Source of the DNA: Salinicola salarius
GTDB lineage: Bacteria > Pseudomonadota > Gammaproteobacteria > Pseudomonadales > Halomonadaceae
Length of the DNA: 64,000 bases
Assembly (NCBI RefSeq): GCF_003206135.1
Contig: NZ_PZJT01000010.1
Location: forward strand, 1 to 64,000
Direction: 5' to 3'
The position numbers were made by a program, and so were the translations under genes. Of this stretch, positions 44,150 to 55,928 are shown in pieces (position 1 is the stretch's first letter; every line of letters starts with the position of its first letter). The notes beneath the pieces are model-generated. The model saw nothing but the letters and a program-made list of their open reading frames with translations, was not told where the DNA came from and searched no databases.

Positions 44150-44500
44150 TGGATCTCTCTCTTTCTCGAAGGGCCGTTCTTCAACGCCCACGCTTGAAGC
44201 GATCCTGCGCTTTTCGGAACTGCTTGCAGCAGATCATTTCGAAAGACCGCGGCAGCGCTGCGTTCTCGGCGAGATATGCGTGTCACCTCGCCGATTCATG
44301 GCCCCATCGTCGCTGATGGCGGCCCGCTTGGGTAGTCCCGTTTCGCAACGGCACGGTGCCTTCCGGTGACGCTATGGCCTCGTGCGGCGGGGAGGACATT
44401 GAATCCTGGCCCGATCGTGACCATCTAAGGGGCTAGTCCAATCGTTAGTCGGCGTCGATCGAGCCTGCTTCGCCCCAACGTCACTACCGGAGATTCCACC
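44150..44500. other. 351-bp intergenic region
   Basis: Between divergent slt and the YkvA-type gene. I see no open frame of note, RNA gene or strong repeat; promoters of both genes must lie here. Confidence 0.4.
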
Positions 44501-44836
44501 ATGAATCCTTGGCGTTTTCTGACCCAGCTGTCTCGTCTCAAGCAGCGCGGCGGCGCGCTGGCCCGCATTGGCCGCGCGTTTCGGGTTTTCGGCCCCATGA
44601 CGCTGGACGTCTTGCGCGGGCGTTACCGGCCGATTCCGTGGGCTGCCTTCGGCTGGATGGCGCTGGCATTGGTGTACCTGGTGTCGCCGCTGGATCTGAT
44701 TCCCGATTTTCTGATGATCCTCGGGCTCGTCGATGACGTCTTCATCGTGGGCTGGCTGCTGACCCGGGTCGACCGGGCGATGGGCGACTACCGGCGCTGG
44801 AAGGGCATCGACGACGAGGAAGTCATCGCCGAGTGA
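44501..44836 (+). CDS. YkvA-family (DUF1232) membrane protein
   Basis: A 111-residue protein. YRPIPWAAFGWMALALVYLVSPLDLIPDFLMILGLVDDVFIVGWLL is the DUF1232 signature, with a YLVSPLDLIPD core and one or two helices. Function unknown. It is followed by the sigma-32 promoter of htpG. Confidence 0.85.
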   Translation: MNPWRFLTQLSRLKQRGGALARIGRAFRVFGPMTLDVLRGRYRPIPWAAFGWMALALVYLVSPLDLIPDFLMILGLVDDVFIVGWLLTRVDRAMGDYRRWKGIDDEEVIAE

Positions 44837-44844
44837 CGGCTCGG

Positions 44845-44872
44845 CTTGAAATGGGGCTGGCGAGCCCCATAT
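44845..44872 (+). promoter_or_regulatory. Sigma-32 (heat-shock) promoter of htpG
   Basis: CTTGAAA at 44845-44851, 13 bases, then CCCCATAT at 44865-44872: essentially the RpoH consensus (CTTGAA-N13-17-CCCCATnT), 58 bases before the htpG start. Confidence 0.9.
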
Positions 44873-44929
44873 CGCTGAACACCGTGATTTCATTAGTATT
44901 ATTTCGTAACCGCCTCGAGAGGCCCGTCA

Positions 44930-46828
44930 ATGACCACTGCGACTCAAGAAGAAACGCTCGGCTTCCAGACGGAAGTCAAACAGCTTCTCCATCTGATGAT
45001 TCACTCCCTGTACTCCAACCGGGAGATTTTCCTGCGTGAGCTGATCTCCAACGCTGCCGACGCCTGCGACAAGCTGCGCTACGAGGCGTTGGACAACGAC
45101 GCTCTCTACGCAGGCGACGCCGAGTTGCGCATCGAGATCGAGCACGATGCCGACGCCGGCACCGTGACCGTGCGCGACACCGGTATCGGCATGAACCGTG
45201 ACGAGGTGATCCAGAACCTGGGCACCATCGCCAAGAGTGGTACTGCCGACTTCCTCAAGCAGCTTTCCGGCGAAAAGCAGAAGGATGCCAAGCTCATCGG
45301 CCAGTTCGGCGTGGGCTTCTACTCCGGCTTCATCGTTGCCGACGAAATGGTGGTTCGCACGCGCCGTGCCGACAGCGACCAGGGCGTCGAGTGGCGCTCC
45401 AGGGGTGAAGGCGAGTTCACCATCGCCGAGATCGATCGCCCCGAACGCGGCACCGAGATCGTGCTGCACCTGAAGCAGGACGCCAAGGAGTTCGCCGACG
45501 ACTTCCGGCTCAAGAATCTGGTGCGCAAGTACTCCGACCATATCGACGTGCCGGTGCGCATGCCCAAGGTCGAGAAGGCTCGCGACGAAGAGGGCAAGGA
45601 GATCGAAGGCAGCGAGACCGTCAGTTGGGAGACCGTCAACGAGGCGACCGCGCTGTGGGTGCGTCCCAAGGCGGAGATCGATGATGACGAGTACAAGGCG
45701 TTCTACAAGCACATCGCGCACGATTTCAGCGATCCGCTGACCTGGAGCCACAACAAGGTCGAAGGCAAGCTCGAGTACACCAGCCTGCTCTACGTTCCCG
45801 AGCGCGCGCCGTTCGATCTCTACCAGCGTGACGGGGTGCGCGGGCTCAAGCTGTACGTTCAGCGGGTCTTCATCATGGACGACGCCGAAGCGTTCCTGCC
45901 GCTCTACCTGCGCTTCGTCAAGGGCGTGCTGGATTCCCGCGACCTGCCGCTCAACGTTTCCCGCGAGCTGCTGCAGAAGTCGCCCCAGGTCGACTCCATG
46001 AAGGCGGCGTTGACCAAGCGCGCGCTGGACATGCTGAAGAAGCTGTCCAAGGACAAGGAAGCCTACCAGACCTTCTGGAACACCTTCGGCGACGTCCTGA
46101 AGGAAGGTCCGGCGGAGGATTACGCCAACCGCGACAAGATCTCCGGCCTGCTGCGCTTCTCCACCACGCATACCGACAGCGCAACGCAGGATCAGTCGCT
46201 GACGGATTACGTCGAGCGGATGAAGGAAGGCCAGCAGAAGATCTATTACATCGTCGCGGATGGCTTCAAGGCCGCCAGCCATAGCCCGCATCTGGAGATC
46301 TTCCGCAAGAAGGGCATCGAAGTCCTGCTGCTGCACGATCGCATCGATGAGTGGCTGATGAGCCATCTCACCGAGTTCGACGGCAAGTCCTTCGCCGACG
46401 TCGCCAAGGGCAACCTGGAGCTCGACGACATGGCCGACGAGGCCGAGAAGCAGGCGCAGGAAGAGACCGCCAAGGCCAAGGAGGATCTGGTCAAGCGAGT
46501 ACAGCAGGCGCTCGGCGACTATGTTCAGGAAGTGAGAGTCACGCATCGTCTGACCGATTCCCCGGCCTGCGTGGTGTTGCCGGAGCACGAGATGGGTTTC
46601 CAGATGCGTCGCATGATGGAAGCGGCCGGACAGCCGTTGCCGGAGGTGAAGCCGATCCTGGAACTCAACCCCGATCACGCGCTGGTATCGCGTCTCGAAA
46701 GCACCGAAGGGGGCAACTTCGATGATCTGGCGCATATCCTGCTGGATCAGGCAGTCATCGCCGAGGGTGGACATCTCGACGACCCGGCGGCCTACGTCAA
46801 GCGCCTCAATACGCTGCTAAGTGCTTGA
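44930..46828 (+). CDS. htpG: HSP90-family chaperone HtpG
   Basis: A 632-residue dimeric ATP-driven chaperone. The N-terminal GHKL ATPase motifs are [43 protein letters not shown] and [14 protein letters not shown]. The middle domain has [11 protein letters not shown] with the catalytic arginine. Length is near E. coli HtpG (624). Preceded by a near-perfect sigma-32 promoter, so heat-induced, and followed by a terminator. Confidence 0.98.
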   Translation: MTTATQEETLGFQTEVKQLLHLMIHSLYSNREIFLRELISNAADACDKLRYEALDNDALYAGDAELRIEIEHDADAGTVTVRDTGIGMNRDEVIQNLGTIAKSGTADFLKQLSGEKQKDAKLIGQFGVGFYSGFIVADEMVVRTRRADSDQGVEWRSRGEGEFTIAEIDRPERGTEIVLHLKQDAKEFADDFRLKNLVRKYSDHIDVPVRMPKVEKARDEEGKEIEGSETVSWETVNEATALWVRPKAEIDDDEYKAFYKHIAHDFSDPLTWSHNKVEGKLEYTSLLYVPERAPFDLYQRDGVRGLKLYVQRVFIMDDAEAFLPLYLRFVKGVLDSRDLPLNVSRELLQKSPQVDSMKAALTKRALDMLKKLSKDKEAYQTFWNTFGDVLKEGPAEDYANRDKISGLLRFSTTHTDSATQDQSLTDYVERMKEGQQKIYYIVADGFKAASHSPHLEIFRKKGIEVLLLHDRIDEWLMSHLTEFDGKSFADVAKGNLELDDMADEAEKQAQEETAKAKEDLVKRVQQALGDYVQEVRVTHRLTDSPACVVLPEHEMGFQMRRMMEAAGQPLPEVKPILELNPDHALVSRLESTEGGNFDDLAHILLDQAVIAEGGHLDDPAAYVKRLNTLLSA

Positions 46829-46860
46829 TCGTCATCGATCATCGCGCGCTCGAGCGTGTC

Positions 46861-46890
46861 ATGGCCGGCCCTCGTGGCCGGCCATTTATT
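46861..46890 (+). terminator. htpG terminator
   Basis: A 10-bp stem ATGGCCGGCC/GGCCGGCCAT, CTCGT loop, then TTATTT. Confidence 0.8.
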
Positions 46891-46980
46891 TGGTGAAAAC
46901 GGCCTAATTGCACGTTCTTTCCTCAAATTTGCAGCCAACTACTGTTAACCTGCCGACTTCTTCATGATGGAGGGGCGAGT

Positions 46981-47889
46981 ATGTCGCTATCCTTCCCGAG
47001 GCTTCTTCACCGACGTTCCGTCCGTGAATGGCCCTTTCTTCGACGACCTTTTCGACACGATCCCCAGCCTGCCCGCCGACAACGCGTCCTGGCAGTCGTC
47101 ATGGGGACAGCCCTGACACTGGGCCTCGCAGTGTTCCCGATAGCGTCTCGAGCCGAGTCGATATCCGAAACCGTGCCAACCCTCGAAAGCCAGATCCAGC
47201 GGCCCGCGCTGGACCCCGTCACCGAGCTGCCCGACCTGCGAGACATCAAGGCCGGACCCAAGCGCAAGGCGGCGTTCCTGGGTATGCTGGTGCCGCTGGT
47301 CCAGGTCGAAAATGCGCGTATCCAGCGTGATCGCAACTGGCTGATCGGCGTCGGCAGCCGCATCAATCCGATGACGGCGGACGAAAAGCAGCGGCTGGCT
47401 CAGCTATGCGACGACTACGGCGTCGAATGCGAGCCGGGCGAGGTCAGCCGGGAGCTGCTGGCACGGGTCAATACCGTGCCGCTGGAGATGGTAGTGATCC
47501 AGGCGGTGGAAGAGTCCGGCTGGGGCACCTCGCGGCTCGCCCGGGACAGCAACAATCTGTTCGGCATGCGCTGCTTCAGCGAGGGATGCGGTATCGCTCA
47601 ACTCGGCACCTCGCGACGCTTTCAGACGTTCGATAGCGTGCGTGACGGCGTTAGAGCTTACCTGCACAACCTGAATACCCATCGTGCCTATGCCCAGCTT
47701 CGCGGGCAGCGCGCGGCGCTGGCCGCCAAGGGCAAGTCGATCTCCGCCGAGAAGCTGATCGGCACGCTTCACAACTATTCGACCTCGCCCGACTATCAGC
47801 AGCAGCTCCTGTCGCTACTGCGCACCAACGGCGAGTTGATTCGCACCCACGGCGCCGATAGCGCCTTCGTGACGGGCAGCCCGGCCTGA
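46981..47889 (+). CDS. Bax-like glucosaminidase-domain protein
   Basis: A 302-residue protein with an N-terminal membrane-passing signal (LAVVMGTALTLGLAVFPIASRA), a linker, and a glucosaminidase (Bax/FlgJ-like) domain: VPLEMVVIQAVEESGWGTSRLARDSNNLFGMRCF, with the catalytic glutamate expected in AVEESGWG. It probably cleaves peptidoglycan in the periplasm. E. coli Bax has the same layout. A strong 10-bp inverted repeat follows at 47907-47943. Confidence 0.88.
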   Translation: MSLSFPRLLHRRSVREWPFLRRPFRHDPQPARRQRVLAVVMGTALTLGLAVFPIASRAESISETVPTLESQIQRPALDPVTELPDLRDIKAGPKRKAAFLGMLVPLVQVENARIQRDRNWLIGVGSRINPMTADEKQRLAQLCDDYGVECEPGEVSRELLARVNTVPLEMVVIQAVEESGWGTSRLARDSNNLFGMRCFSEGCGIAQLGTSRRFQTFDSVRDGVRAYLHNLNTHRAYAQLRGQRAALAAKGKSISAEKLIGTLHNYSTSPDYQQQLLSLLRTNGELIRTHGADSAFVTGSPA

Positions 47890-47906
47890 TATCCCGAACC
47901 TCTCTG

Positions 47907-47943
47907 TCGACCGGTATTCGGATGATGTCCGCGTACCGGTCGA
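47907..47943. repeat. Inverted repeat between Bax-like gene and selO
   Basis: TCGACCGGTA and TACCGGTCGA (10 bp perfect) enclose a smaller CGGA/TCCG stem. No T-run, so it may be a regulatory structure, not a terminator. Confidence 0.45.
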
Positions 47944-48007
47944 ACGTGTGCAATCGGCCAGTTGCGCTAGACTACAGCCACTTTCCTGCCAATCCGAGGA
48001 GGCCCCC

Positions 48008-49480
48008 ATGGCCAGCGATAGCTCCCTCGAGACACTGACTTTCGATAATGTCTGGTCCCGCTTTCCCGAGGACTTCTTTACACGGGTGAAGCCGACCCCG
48101 TGGCGCGATACCCGGCTGCTCGACGTCAGCCCGAGCGGGGCGGCGCTCCTGGGGCTGGATCCCGAAGAGATCGACCGCGACCGCCTGACCGCATTGATGA
48201 GCGGCGAGCGACTCTTGAGCGGCATGGATCCGCTGGCCCAGAAGTACACCGGGCATCAGTTCGGCACCTACAACCCGGCGTTGGGCGACGGGCGCGGTCT
48301 GTTGCTCGGTGAAGCGATGACATCGCAGGGGCCGATCGACCTGCATCTCAAGGGCGCCGGGAAGACGCCGTATTCGCGTTTCGGCGATGGTCGCGCCGTG
48401 TTGCGCTCCTCGATTCGCGAGTATCTGGCCGGCGAAGCGATGGCCGGACTCAAGATCCCGACGACCATGGCGCTGGCCGTCGCCGTCAACGGCGAGAAGG
48501 TCATGCGCGAGCGGGTCGAGCCGGGGGCGACCCTGCTGCGGCTGGCCGAGAGCCACGTGCGCTTCGGTCACTTCGAATGGCTGTATCAGCAGCAGCGGGT
48601 CGAGGATATCGAACGGCTGATGCGCCACGTCATCGATCGCCACCGCCCCGATCTCGCGCAGGAGACCGCGCCGCTCGAGGCGCTGTTCCAGGACGTGGTC
48701 ACGCGGACCGCGGAACTGATCGCTCGCTGGCAGGCCTATGGCTTCGTTCATGCAGTGATGAACACCGACAACATGTCGATCCTGGGACTGACGCTGGATT
48801 ACGGCCCCTATGCGTTCATGGATCGCCTCGAGTCTAACCTGACGCCCAACCATACGGATACGACTGGGCGCTATGCCTTCGATCAGCAGCCCGGCGTGGC
48901 GCTATGGAATCTGACCGTACTGGGGCAGTCGTTGACACCGCTGATCGCGGTGGAGCGGTTGCGAGAAATCCTCGATACCTACGAGCCCACGCTTCAGGCG
49001 GCGTATGCCATTCTGATGCGTGGACGCCTGGGGCTCGAGACCGAGCAGGAGAGCGACGGCAAGTTGATCGAGGACTGGCTGTCGCTGCTCGAAAGTTCAC
49101 GGGCCGACTTTCATCGCAGCTTCCGCGCCTTGAGCGATCAGGACGTCGTCGGTGGTCTGTCGTTACGCGAGGAGATCGTCGGCTCGGGGGCGGGTCATCA
49201 GCTCGATGAGTGGCTGGCGCGCTACCGCCAGCGGCTTGCCGACGAGTCGCGTGGAGAGACGGAGCGGCTGGCGGCGATGCGGCGGGTCAATCCGCTTTAT
49301 GTCTTGCGTACCCATCTGGCGCAGCAGGTCATCGAGGCGGCACAGGAAGGCGATACGCGCCCGCTGCAGACGTTCCGCGAGCTGCTGTCGTCTCCCTTCC
49401 TCCAGCGGCCGGGCATGGATGTCTGGAGCGAGGCGCCGCCGCCCAGCGCGCCTCCCGTCTGTCTCTCCTGTTCGTCCTGA
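48008..49480 (+). CDS. selO: Protein adenylyltransferase SelO (YdiU)
   Basis: A 490-residue pseudokinase-fold AMP-transferase. The SelO marks are YTGHQFGTYNPALGDGRGLLLGE, LKGAGKTPYSRFGDGRAVLRSSIREYL, VHAVMNTDNMSILGLTLDYGPYAFMD and a C-terminal CLSCSS cysteine pair, where some animal homologues have selenocysteine. SelO AMPylates proteins of redox homeostasis. Length is near E. coli YdiU (478). The ATG at 48008 is preceded by GAGGAGGCCCCC. Confidence 0.96.
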   Translation: MASDSSLETLTFDNVWSRFPEDFFTRVKPTPWRDTRLLDVSPSGAALLGLDPEEIDRDRLTALMSGERLLSGMDPLAQKYTGHQFGTYNPALGDGRGLLLGEAMTSQGPIDLHLKGAGKTPYSRFGDGRAVLRSSIREYLAGEAMAGLKIPTTMALAVAVNGEKVMRERVEPGATLLRLAESHVRFGHFEWLYQQQRVEDIERLMRHVIDRHRPDLAQETAPLEALFQDVVTRTAELIARWQAYGFVHAVMNTDNMSILGLTLDYGPYAFMDRLESNLTPNHTDTTGRYAFDQQPGVALWNLTVLGQSLTPLIAVERLREILDTYEPTLQAAYAILMRGRLGLETEQESDGKLIEDWLSLLESSRADFHRSFRALSDQDVVGGLSLREEIVGSGAGHQLDEWLARYRQRLADESRGETERLAAMRRVNPLYVLRTHLAQQVIEAAQEGDTRPLQTFRELLSSPFLQRPGMDVWSEAPPPSAPPVCLSCSS

Positions 49481-49874
49481 CCGCTGTCTGATCGATACTC
49501 TCGATGATTGAATGCCGGCTTCCGATGCCGGCATTTTTTAGCAATAAGTCATTCATTATAAGTTTGATAACGGAAACCATAGGTCCGGCTTTCAATATTT
49601 AAAACAAGATTTTAGTGCCGTTTTTAAACATAATGATTTGGTTATGCCTGCCATAAATTATTGATCGGGTTGGTTTTTCTCCTAAACGCTTGATTCGCCT
49701 GCTGGAACTCCGGAAAACTGTGGTCACCTACCGCAGTATTCTGCGATAAACGATGACACCTTTTCTGTCATGGCTTTCAGTGCATGGCCAAGGCGTGGTG
49801 CGTCATTGCTATACGACTATCGATATACAGCATGAGGAGTATCGGTGCATGGCTGACCATCGGGAGAGAGGCCA
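49481..49874. other. 394-bp intergenic region upstream of pntA
   Basis: It starts with the selO terminator (49511-49539), continues as notably AT-rich DNA (49540-49700) and then holds the pnt promoter. No gene seen. Confidence 0.5.
49511..49539 (+). terminator. selO terminator
   Basis: A 9-bp stem AATGCCGGC/GCCGGCATT, 7-base loop, then TTTTTT. Confidence 0.88.
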
Positions 49875-51446
49875 ATGAAGATCGGGGCACCCAAGGAGCT
49901 CGCTAGGGGAGAAGCGCGAGTGGCGCTGACGCCTGAGAGCGCGCAGCAGATACAGAAGTTGGGGCACGAGTGCCTGATCGAGAGCGGCGCGGGCCGGCTT
50001 GCGGGCTTCGATGACGACGCTTACCGGCAGGCCGGCGTCAGCGTGGTCGATAGTGCGGCGTCGCTGTGGCAAGAGGCGGACGTGGTGATCAAGGTCCGGG
50101 AGCCGGTCGAGTCGGAAATCGACCAGCTGAGAGCGGGACAGACGTTGATCACCTTCTTCTGGCCGGCACAGAACGAGGCGAATCTGGAGCGCTGCCGAGC
50201 CCAGGGCGCGACGGTGATCGCCATGGACATGGTCCCGCGTATCTCGCGTGCCCAGAAGATGGACGCGCTCTCCAGTACCGCCAATATCGCCGGCTATCGT
50301 GCCGTGATCGAAGCGGGCAACCAGTTCGGACGCTTCTTCACCGGTCAGGTGACCGCGGCAGGCAAGGTGCCGCCGGCCAAGGTGCTGATCGTCGGTGCCG
50401 GAGTCGCCGGGCTGGCGGCCATCGGCACCGCGACGAGTCTCGGCGCGGTGGTTCGTGCCTTCGACGTGCGGCCGGAAGTCGCCGAGCAGATCGAGTCGAT
50501 GGGCGCGGAGTTCCTGTTCCTCGATTTCGAGGAGAGCCAGGACGGCTCGGGCACCGGCGGCTACGCGGCGCCCTCCAGCCCCGAGTTCCGCGAGAAGCAG
50601 CTGGCGCTGTTCCGCGAACAGGCGCCGGAGGTGGATATCGTCATCACCACCGCGCTGATCCCCGGTCGCCCGGCGCCGAAACTGTGGCTCGAGGACATGG
50701 TCGCGGCGATGAAGCCCGGCTCGGTGATCGTCGATCTGGCGGCGGAGAAGGGCGGCAACTGCGATCTGACCGTGCCCGACGAGCGCATCGTCACCGACAA
50801 CGGGGTGATCGTGGTCGGCTATACGGACTTCCCGTCGCGCATGGCGACACAGGCGTCGCTGCTCTATGCCACCAACATCCGTCATATGTTGACCGATCTG
50901 ACGCCGGAAAAGGATGGCGTGATCGTTCACGACATGGAAGACGACGTCATTCGCGGTGCGACGGTGACCCATGCCGGCGAGATCACTTTCCCGCCACCGC
51001 CGCCGAAAGTGAAGGCGATCGGTGCCGCCAAGCCCAAGGAAAAGGTCAAGGAGCCAACGCCGGAAGAGAAAAAGGCGGCCGAGCATGCCGCTTTCGTGGC
51101 CCAGAGCAAGCGCCAGATCGGCATCCTGGTCGCTGGCGGCGTGCTGATGTGGCTGCTGGGCATGGTCGCGCCTGCATCGTTCATGCAGCACTTCATCGTC
51201 TTCGTACTGGCCTGCTTCGTCGGCTTCCAGGTGATCTGGAACGTCAGCCACTCCCTGCATACGCCGTTGATGGCGGTGACCAATGCCATTTCGGGCATCG
51301 TGATCCTGGGCGCCGTGTTGCAGATCGGCTCCGGCAGTTGGGTGGTGGCGCTGTTGGCAGGGCTTTCGGTGCTGATCGCCTCGATCAACATCGTCGGGGG
51401 CTTCCTGGTGACCCGCCGCATGCTCGCCATGTTCCAGAAATCCTGA
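49875..51446 (+). CDS. pntA: NAD(P) transhydrogenase subunit alpha
   Basis: A 523-residue subunit. The NAD-binding domain I (residues 1-380) shows [41 protein letters not shown] and [14 protein letters not shown]. Four C-terminal helices form part of domain II. With PntB it moves hydride from NADH to NADP driven by proton entry. It is full length, like E. coli PntA (510). pntB follows 16 bp on. Confidence 0.97.
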   Translation: MKIGAPKELARGEARVALTPESAQQIQKLGHECLIESGAGRLAGFDDDAYRQAGVSVVDSAASLWQEADVVIKVREPVESEIDQLRAGQTLITFFWPAQNEANLERCRAQGATVIAMDMVPRISRAQKMDALSSTANIAGYRAVIEAGNQFGRFFTGQVTAAGKVPPAKVLIVGAGVAGLAAIGTATSLGAVVRAFDVRPEVAEQIESMGAEFLFLDFEESQDGSGTGGYAAPSSPEFREKQLALFREQAPEVDIVITTALIPGRPAPKLWLEDMVAAMKPGSVIVDLAAEKGGNCDLTVPDERIVTDNGVIVVGYTDFPSRMATQASLLYATNIRHMLTDLTPEKDGVIVHDMEDDVIRGATVTHAGEITFPPPPPKVKAIGAAKPKEKVKEPTPEEKKAAEHAAFVAQSKRQIGILVAGGVLMWLLGMVAPASFMQHFIVFVLACFVGFQVIWNVSHSLHTPLMAVTNAISGIVILGAVLQIGSGSWVVALLAGLSVLIASINIVGGFLVTRRMLAMFQKS

Positions 51447-51462
51447 TCCGCGGAGAATCGAT

Positions 51463-52905
<1,443 letters not shown>

Positions 52906-52944
52906 CCCCGGCGATGTATGGCTGAACGCGTTTCCTGCACGATC

Positions 52945-52970
52945 AACGCCCCGTTTTCGGGGCGTTTTTT
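52945..52970 (+). terminator. pntAB terminator
   Basis: An 8-bp stem AACGCCCC/GGGGCGTT, GTTTTC loop, then a run of T. Confidence 0.88.
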
Positions 52971-53017
52971 CGTTACACTGTGGGTATCGCTCATCGTCAA
53001 TGGAACGGCTATGTTGA

Positions 53018-53062
53018 ATAAAAACGAGTCGGATAAAAACGAGTCGGATAAAACCAGGTCAG
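53018..53062 (+). repeat. 15-bp tandem repeat at the gpsA 5' end
   Basis: ATAAAAACGAGTCGG at 53018-53032 and 53033-53047, and a diverged third unit (53048-53062). If translation starts at 53011 it would encode KNESD repeats in an N-terminal tail. Confidence 0.85.
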
Positions 53063-53085
53063 CCAAGAACGGGTCGGAAGAACGC

Positions 53086-54135
53086 ATGCAGGTCGCGGTA
53101 CTCGGCGGAGGCAGCTTCGGTACCGCCATCGCCAGTATCGCCGCCGATAACGGCGCCGAGGTTCGTCAGTGGCTGCGCGACGAAGCGCTGGTGGAGCAGA
53201 TCAATCGCGAACACCGCAACGGGCGCTACCTGCCCGATTACTCGATCAATCCGGCAGTGGTCGCATCCACCGACCTGGCGGAGACGGTCGCCGAAGCCGC
53301 CGTGGTTTTCATCGCGATTCCCTCCAAGGCCTTCCGCAAGGTATTGCAGCAGGCGCGGCCGTACCTGCGCCCCGAGCAGATCCTGGTCAGTACCACCAAG
53401 GGGATCGAGGCCGACGGCTTCAAGCTGATGAGTCAGGTAATCGAGGAAGAGACCGGCTCCTCGCACATCGGCGCGCTGTCCGGCCCGAACCTGGCCGCCG
53501 AGATTGCCCAGAAGCAGCTGACGGCGACGGTGATTGCCAGCGACGATCCGGTCACGCGGGCCTACGTGCAGGCGGCGCTGGGGTGCAGTTATTTCCGCGT
53601 CTACGCCGGCAACGATCGCTACGGCGCCGAGCTGGGCGGCTCGCTGAAGAACATCTATGCCATCGCGGCCGGTATGGCTGCCGCGCTGGGCATGGGGGAG
53701 AACACGCGCAGCATGCTGATGACCCGTGCGCTGGCGGAGATGAGCCGGTTCGCCGTCGCGCTCGGCGCCAACCCGATGACCTTTCTGGGACTCTCCGGCG
53801 TCGGCGACCTGATCGTGACCTGTTCTTCCGAGCTCTCGCGCAACTACCGCGTCGGCTACGCGCTGGGGCAGGGGCACGATCTCGATTCCGCCATCGAAGT
53901 GCTCGGTCAGGTGGCCGAAGGCGTCAATACGGTCAAGCTGGTGTGCGAGAAGGCGCGCCAGGAAAATATCTACATGCCGCTGGCCCAAGGGCTCTATCGG
54001 GTCATGTTCGACGGCATTCCAGCCAAGGACATGGCCAAGGCGCTGATGGAAAGCGAGCAGAGCAGCGACGTCGAATTCATGCTGTCGCGGGAGTCGGTAT
54101 CCCGCGCTCACGAACTCGCGCCGGATCCCGAGTGA
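53086..54135 (+). CDS. gpsA: Glycerol-3-phosphate dehydrogenase [NAD(P)+]
   Basis: A 349-residue enzyme making sn-glycerol-3-phosphate for phospholipids. NAD motif [10 protein letters not shown] (residues 7-16), [34 protein letters not shown] with the catalytic lysine, and [19 protein letters not shown] start at 53086 (GGAAG ahead, usual N-terminus). The frame is open to an ATG at 53011, which would add a repetitive charged tail. sixA overlaps its stop. Confidence 0.92.
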   Translation: MQVAVLGGGSFGTAIASIAADNGAEVRQWLRDEALVEQINREHRNGRYLPDYSINPAVVASTDLAETVAEAAVVFIAIPSKAFRKVLQQARPYLRPEQILVSTTKGIEADGFKLMSQVIEEETGSSHIGALSGPNLAAEIAQKQLTATVIASDDPVTRAYVQAALGCSYFRVYAGNDRYGAELGGSLKNIYAIAAGMAAALGMGENTRSMLMTRALAEMSRFAVALGANPMTFLGLSGVGDLIVTCSSELSRNYRVGYALGQGHDLDSAIEVLGQVAEGVNTVKLVCEKARQENIYMPLAQGLYRVMFDGIPAKDMAKALMESEQSSDVEFMLSRESVSRAHELAPDPE

Positions 54136-54599
54136 TGGGCTGGCTCGCGGTAGTCAGGCATGGAGAGGCGGGGCCGGGCAGCCCGGATGCGGCACGTCGA
54201 TTGACGCCCCGCGGGGAGCGCGAGGCCGCAGAGGCGGGCCGATGGCTGGCCTCTCGACAGACGCTGGCCGGCGCCGCGATCTGGGCCAGTCCCTACGATC
54301 GGGCGCAGCAGACCGCACAGGCGGTTGCCGAAGCCATGCACGGCGAAGTCGAGACGGTCGGCGGCGTGACGCCGGACGACGATGTCGGCGCGCTGATCGA
54401 ACGGCTGACTCTGTTCGATACGGCGCGACCCTTGATCGTCGTCAGCCACATGCCGCTGGTCGGGCTGCTCACCGGGCGCCTGACCGAGGGGACTGCCAGC
54501 GCTGGCGTGATGTTCCCCACGGCCGGTATCGCGCTGCTGGAAGCCGATGTCTGGGCAGCCGGGTGTGCGTCGTTGAAGGCTTTCGTCTCTCCCTCCTAG
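54135..54599 (+). CDS. sixA: Phosphohistidine phosphatase SixA
   Basis: A 154-residue histidine-phosphatase-fold protein. The RHGEAG motif is at residues 8-13 and the second catalytic histidine in VSHMPL. SixA removes phosphate from HPr-type and ArcB/NPr-type phosphohistidines. Its ATG overlaps the gpsA stop (TGATG). Confidence 0.9.
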   Translation: MGWLAVVRHGEAGPGSPDAARRLTPRGEREAAEAGRWLASRQTLAGAAIWASPYDRAQQTAQAVAEAMHGEVETVGGVTPDDDVGALIERLTLFDTARPLIVVSHMPLVGLLTGRLTEGTASAGVMFPTAGIALLEADVWAAGCASLKAFVSPS

Positions 54600-54645
54600 G
54601 GCGGCGTGCTTTCGCTCGACATGATTCAGCAAGTAGGCAGAGGCA

Positions 54646-54659
54646 TGTTTGCGCTATCA
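54646..54659. promoter_or_regulatory. Candidate LacI-type operator O3
   Basis: TGTTTGCGCTATCA, sharing TG-TTGCGCTA-CA with two sites before the galactarate dehydratase gene. It lies about 110 bases upstream of the LacI-type regulator gene, as for an autoregulatory site. Confidence 0.7.
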
Positions 54660-54769
54660 TCTTGACCGTCTTCATGTGTGCCAAAAGGGCAGAAGATCGG
54701 ATGCCGAGGAACGAGCCTCGAACCGGATGGATTTCGTATGGATGAACAGTCTGATGAGTGATCACGTCG

Positions 54770-55801
54770 ATGGACGATAGCGGCGACAAACCACGCTCCT
54801 CGCGCTCGACCGGCAGCGCGCGGCTGACCGATGTGGCTCGCGTTGCAGGCGTGGCGCCGATGACGGTGTCGCGGGCGCTCAACCGCCCCGAGCTGGTGAG
54901 CGAAAGTACACGACTACGCGTTCAGCAGGCGGTGCTCGAAACCGGTTACGTGCCCAACCGGGTCGCCGGCGCGCTGGCCTCGAGCCGGAGCCGGCTGGTG
55001 GCGCTGCTGGTGCCGACCGTGGCGCACTCGCTGTTCGCCGAAGTCGTGCAGACGGTGATGGGCGTGCTCTCTTCCCAGGGTTATCAGGTGCTGCTGGGAC
55101 TGGTCGGCTATACGCCGGAGCAGGAGGAGACGATTCTCGAGACCGTGTTGAGCCGCCGTCCCGACGGGATCGTTCTCACCGGCTGCCGTCATTCGGCCTT
55201 GACCCGCCAGCGGCTCAAGGCGGCCGAGGTTCCGCTGGTCGAGATCTGGGACATGACCGATGATCCGCTGGACATGCTGGTCGGCTTCTCCCATGAAGCG
55301 GTGGGGCGCGCCGTGGCCGAGCATCTGCTGTCACGGGGCTATCGGCGCTTCGGCATCATCAGCGCCGACGATTCTCGCGCGAAGCTGCGGGTCGCCGGCT
55401 TCGTGTCGGGGCTCGAGAGCGCCGGCATCGGGGAGTATCAGCTGCGGGAAGTCGGTACGCCTTCGAGCATGCCCTGGGGGCGGGAGAAGAGCGCCGAACT
55501 GCTCGATCGCCACGCGCTGGATGCCATCGTCTGCAGCTCCGATATCCTCGCGCTGGGGGTGTTGTCGGAGGCGCAGAGTCGCGGGCTGACGGTGCCGGGA
55601 CAACTGGCGATCATGGGGTTCGGCGACAGCAGTTATGCTGCCGCCAGCTTTCCGGCGTTGAGCACCGTACGTATCGACGGTGCCGCCATCGGGCTGCGGG
55701 CGGCCGAGCATCTGCTACAGCGCATGGCGCAGCCGACATTCGAGCGGGCCGGGCAGGTGCTGGATGTCGGCTTCGAGATCATCGATCGGGATACCACTTG
55801 A
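54770..55801 (+). CDS. LacI-family regulator (GntR-like)
   Basis: A 343-residue repressor. N-terminal HTH ARLTDVARVAGVAPMTVSRALNRPELVSESTRLRVQQAVLETGYVPNRVAGALAS (with the LacI hinge helix), then a periplasmic-binding-fold effector domain. It lies upstream of the aldarate dehydratase genes, with matching operators at 54646, 55885 and 55929. It probably senses an aldarate or ketodeoxy intermediate. The ATG at 54770 is used; a GTG 12 bases earlier is an alternative. Confidence 0.9.
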   Translation: MDDSGDKPRSSRSTGSARLTDVARVAGVAPMTVSRALNRPELVSESTRLRVQQAVLETGYVPNRVAGALASSRSRLVALLVPTVAHSLFAEVVQTVMGVLSSQGYQVLLGLVGYTPEQEETILETVLSRRPDGIVLTGCRHSALTRQRLKAAEVPLVEIWDMTDDPLDMLVGFSHEAVGRAVAEHLLSRGYRRFGIISADDSRAKLRVAGFVSGLESAGIGEYQLREVGTPSSMPWGREKSAELLDRHALDAIVCSSDILALGVLSEAQSRGLTVPGQLAIMGFGDSSYAAASFPALSTVRIDGAAIGLRAAEHLLQRMAQPTFERAGQVLDVGFEIIDRDTT

Positions 55802-55870
55802 GCCGTTTCGGCGTACGGCGCGGTGTCGTCACGAATCGTCATCCTTTGGTCGTAATCGCAGGGCGGCCTC

Positions 55871-55883
55871 TTTGTCATACAAA
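55871..55883. promoter_or_regulatory. Candidate FadR-type GntR operator
   Basis: TTTGTCATACAAA, a perfect 5-3-5 palindrome with the GT-nnn-AC core of FadR-subfamily sites. It lies next to the LacI operators, before the dehydratase gene. Confidence 0.55.
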
Positions 55884-55884
55884 T

Positions 55885-55898
55885 TGATTGCGCTAACA
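55885..55898. promoter_or_regulatory. Candidate LacI-type operator O1
   Basis: TGATTGCGCTAACA, near-palindromic around GCGC, 44 bases from O2. Confidence 0.7.
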
Positions 55899-55928
55899 TC
55901 CTCTCCGTTCGCAGCTCGACGCCTTGAA

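Noticed and set aside
44851..44870. Hairpin after the YkvA-type gene as a terminator
   Set aside because: No T-run, and the bases coincide with the spacer and -10 region of the sigma-32 promoter, which explains the symmetry.
44927..46774. 615-codon frame opposite htpG
   Set aside because: Antisense shadow of htpG with no motif.
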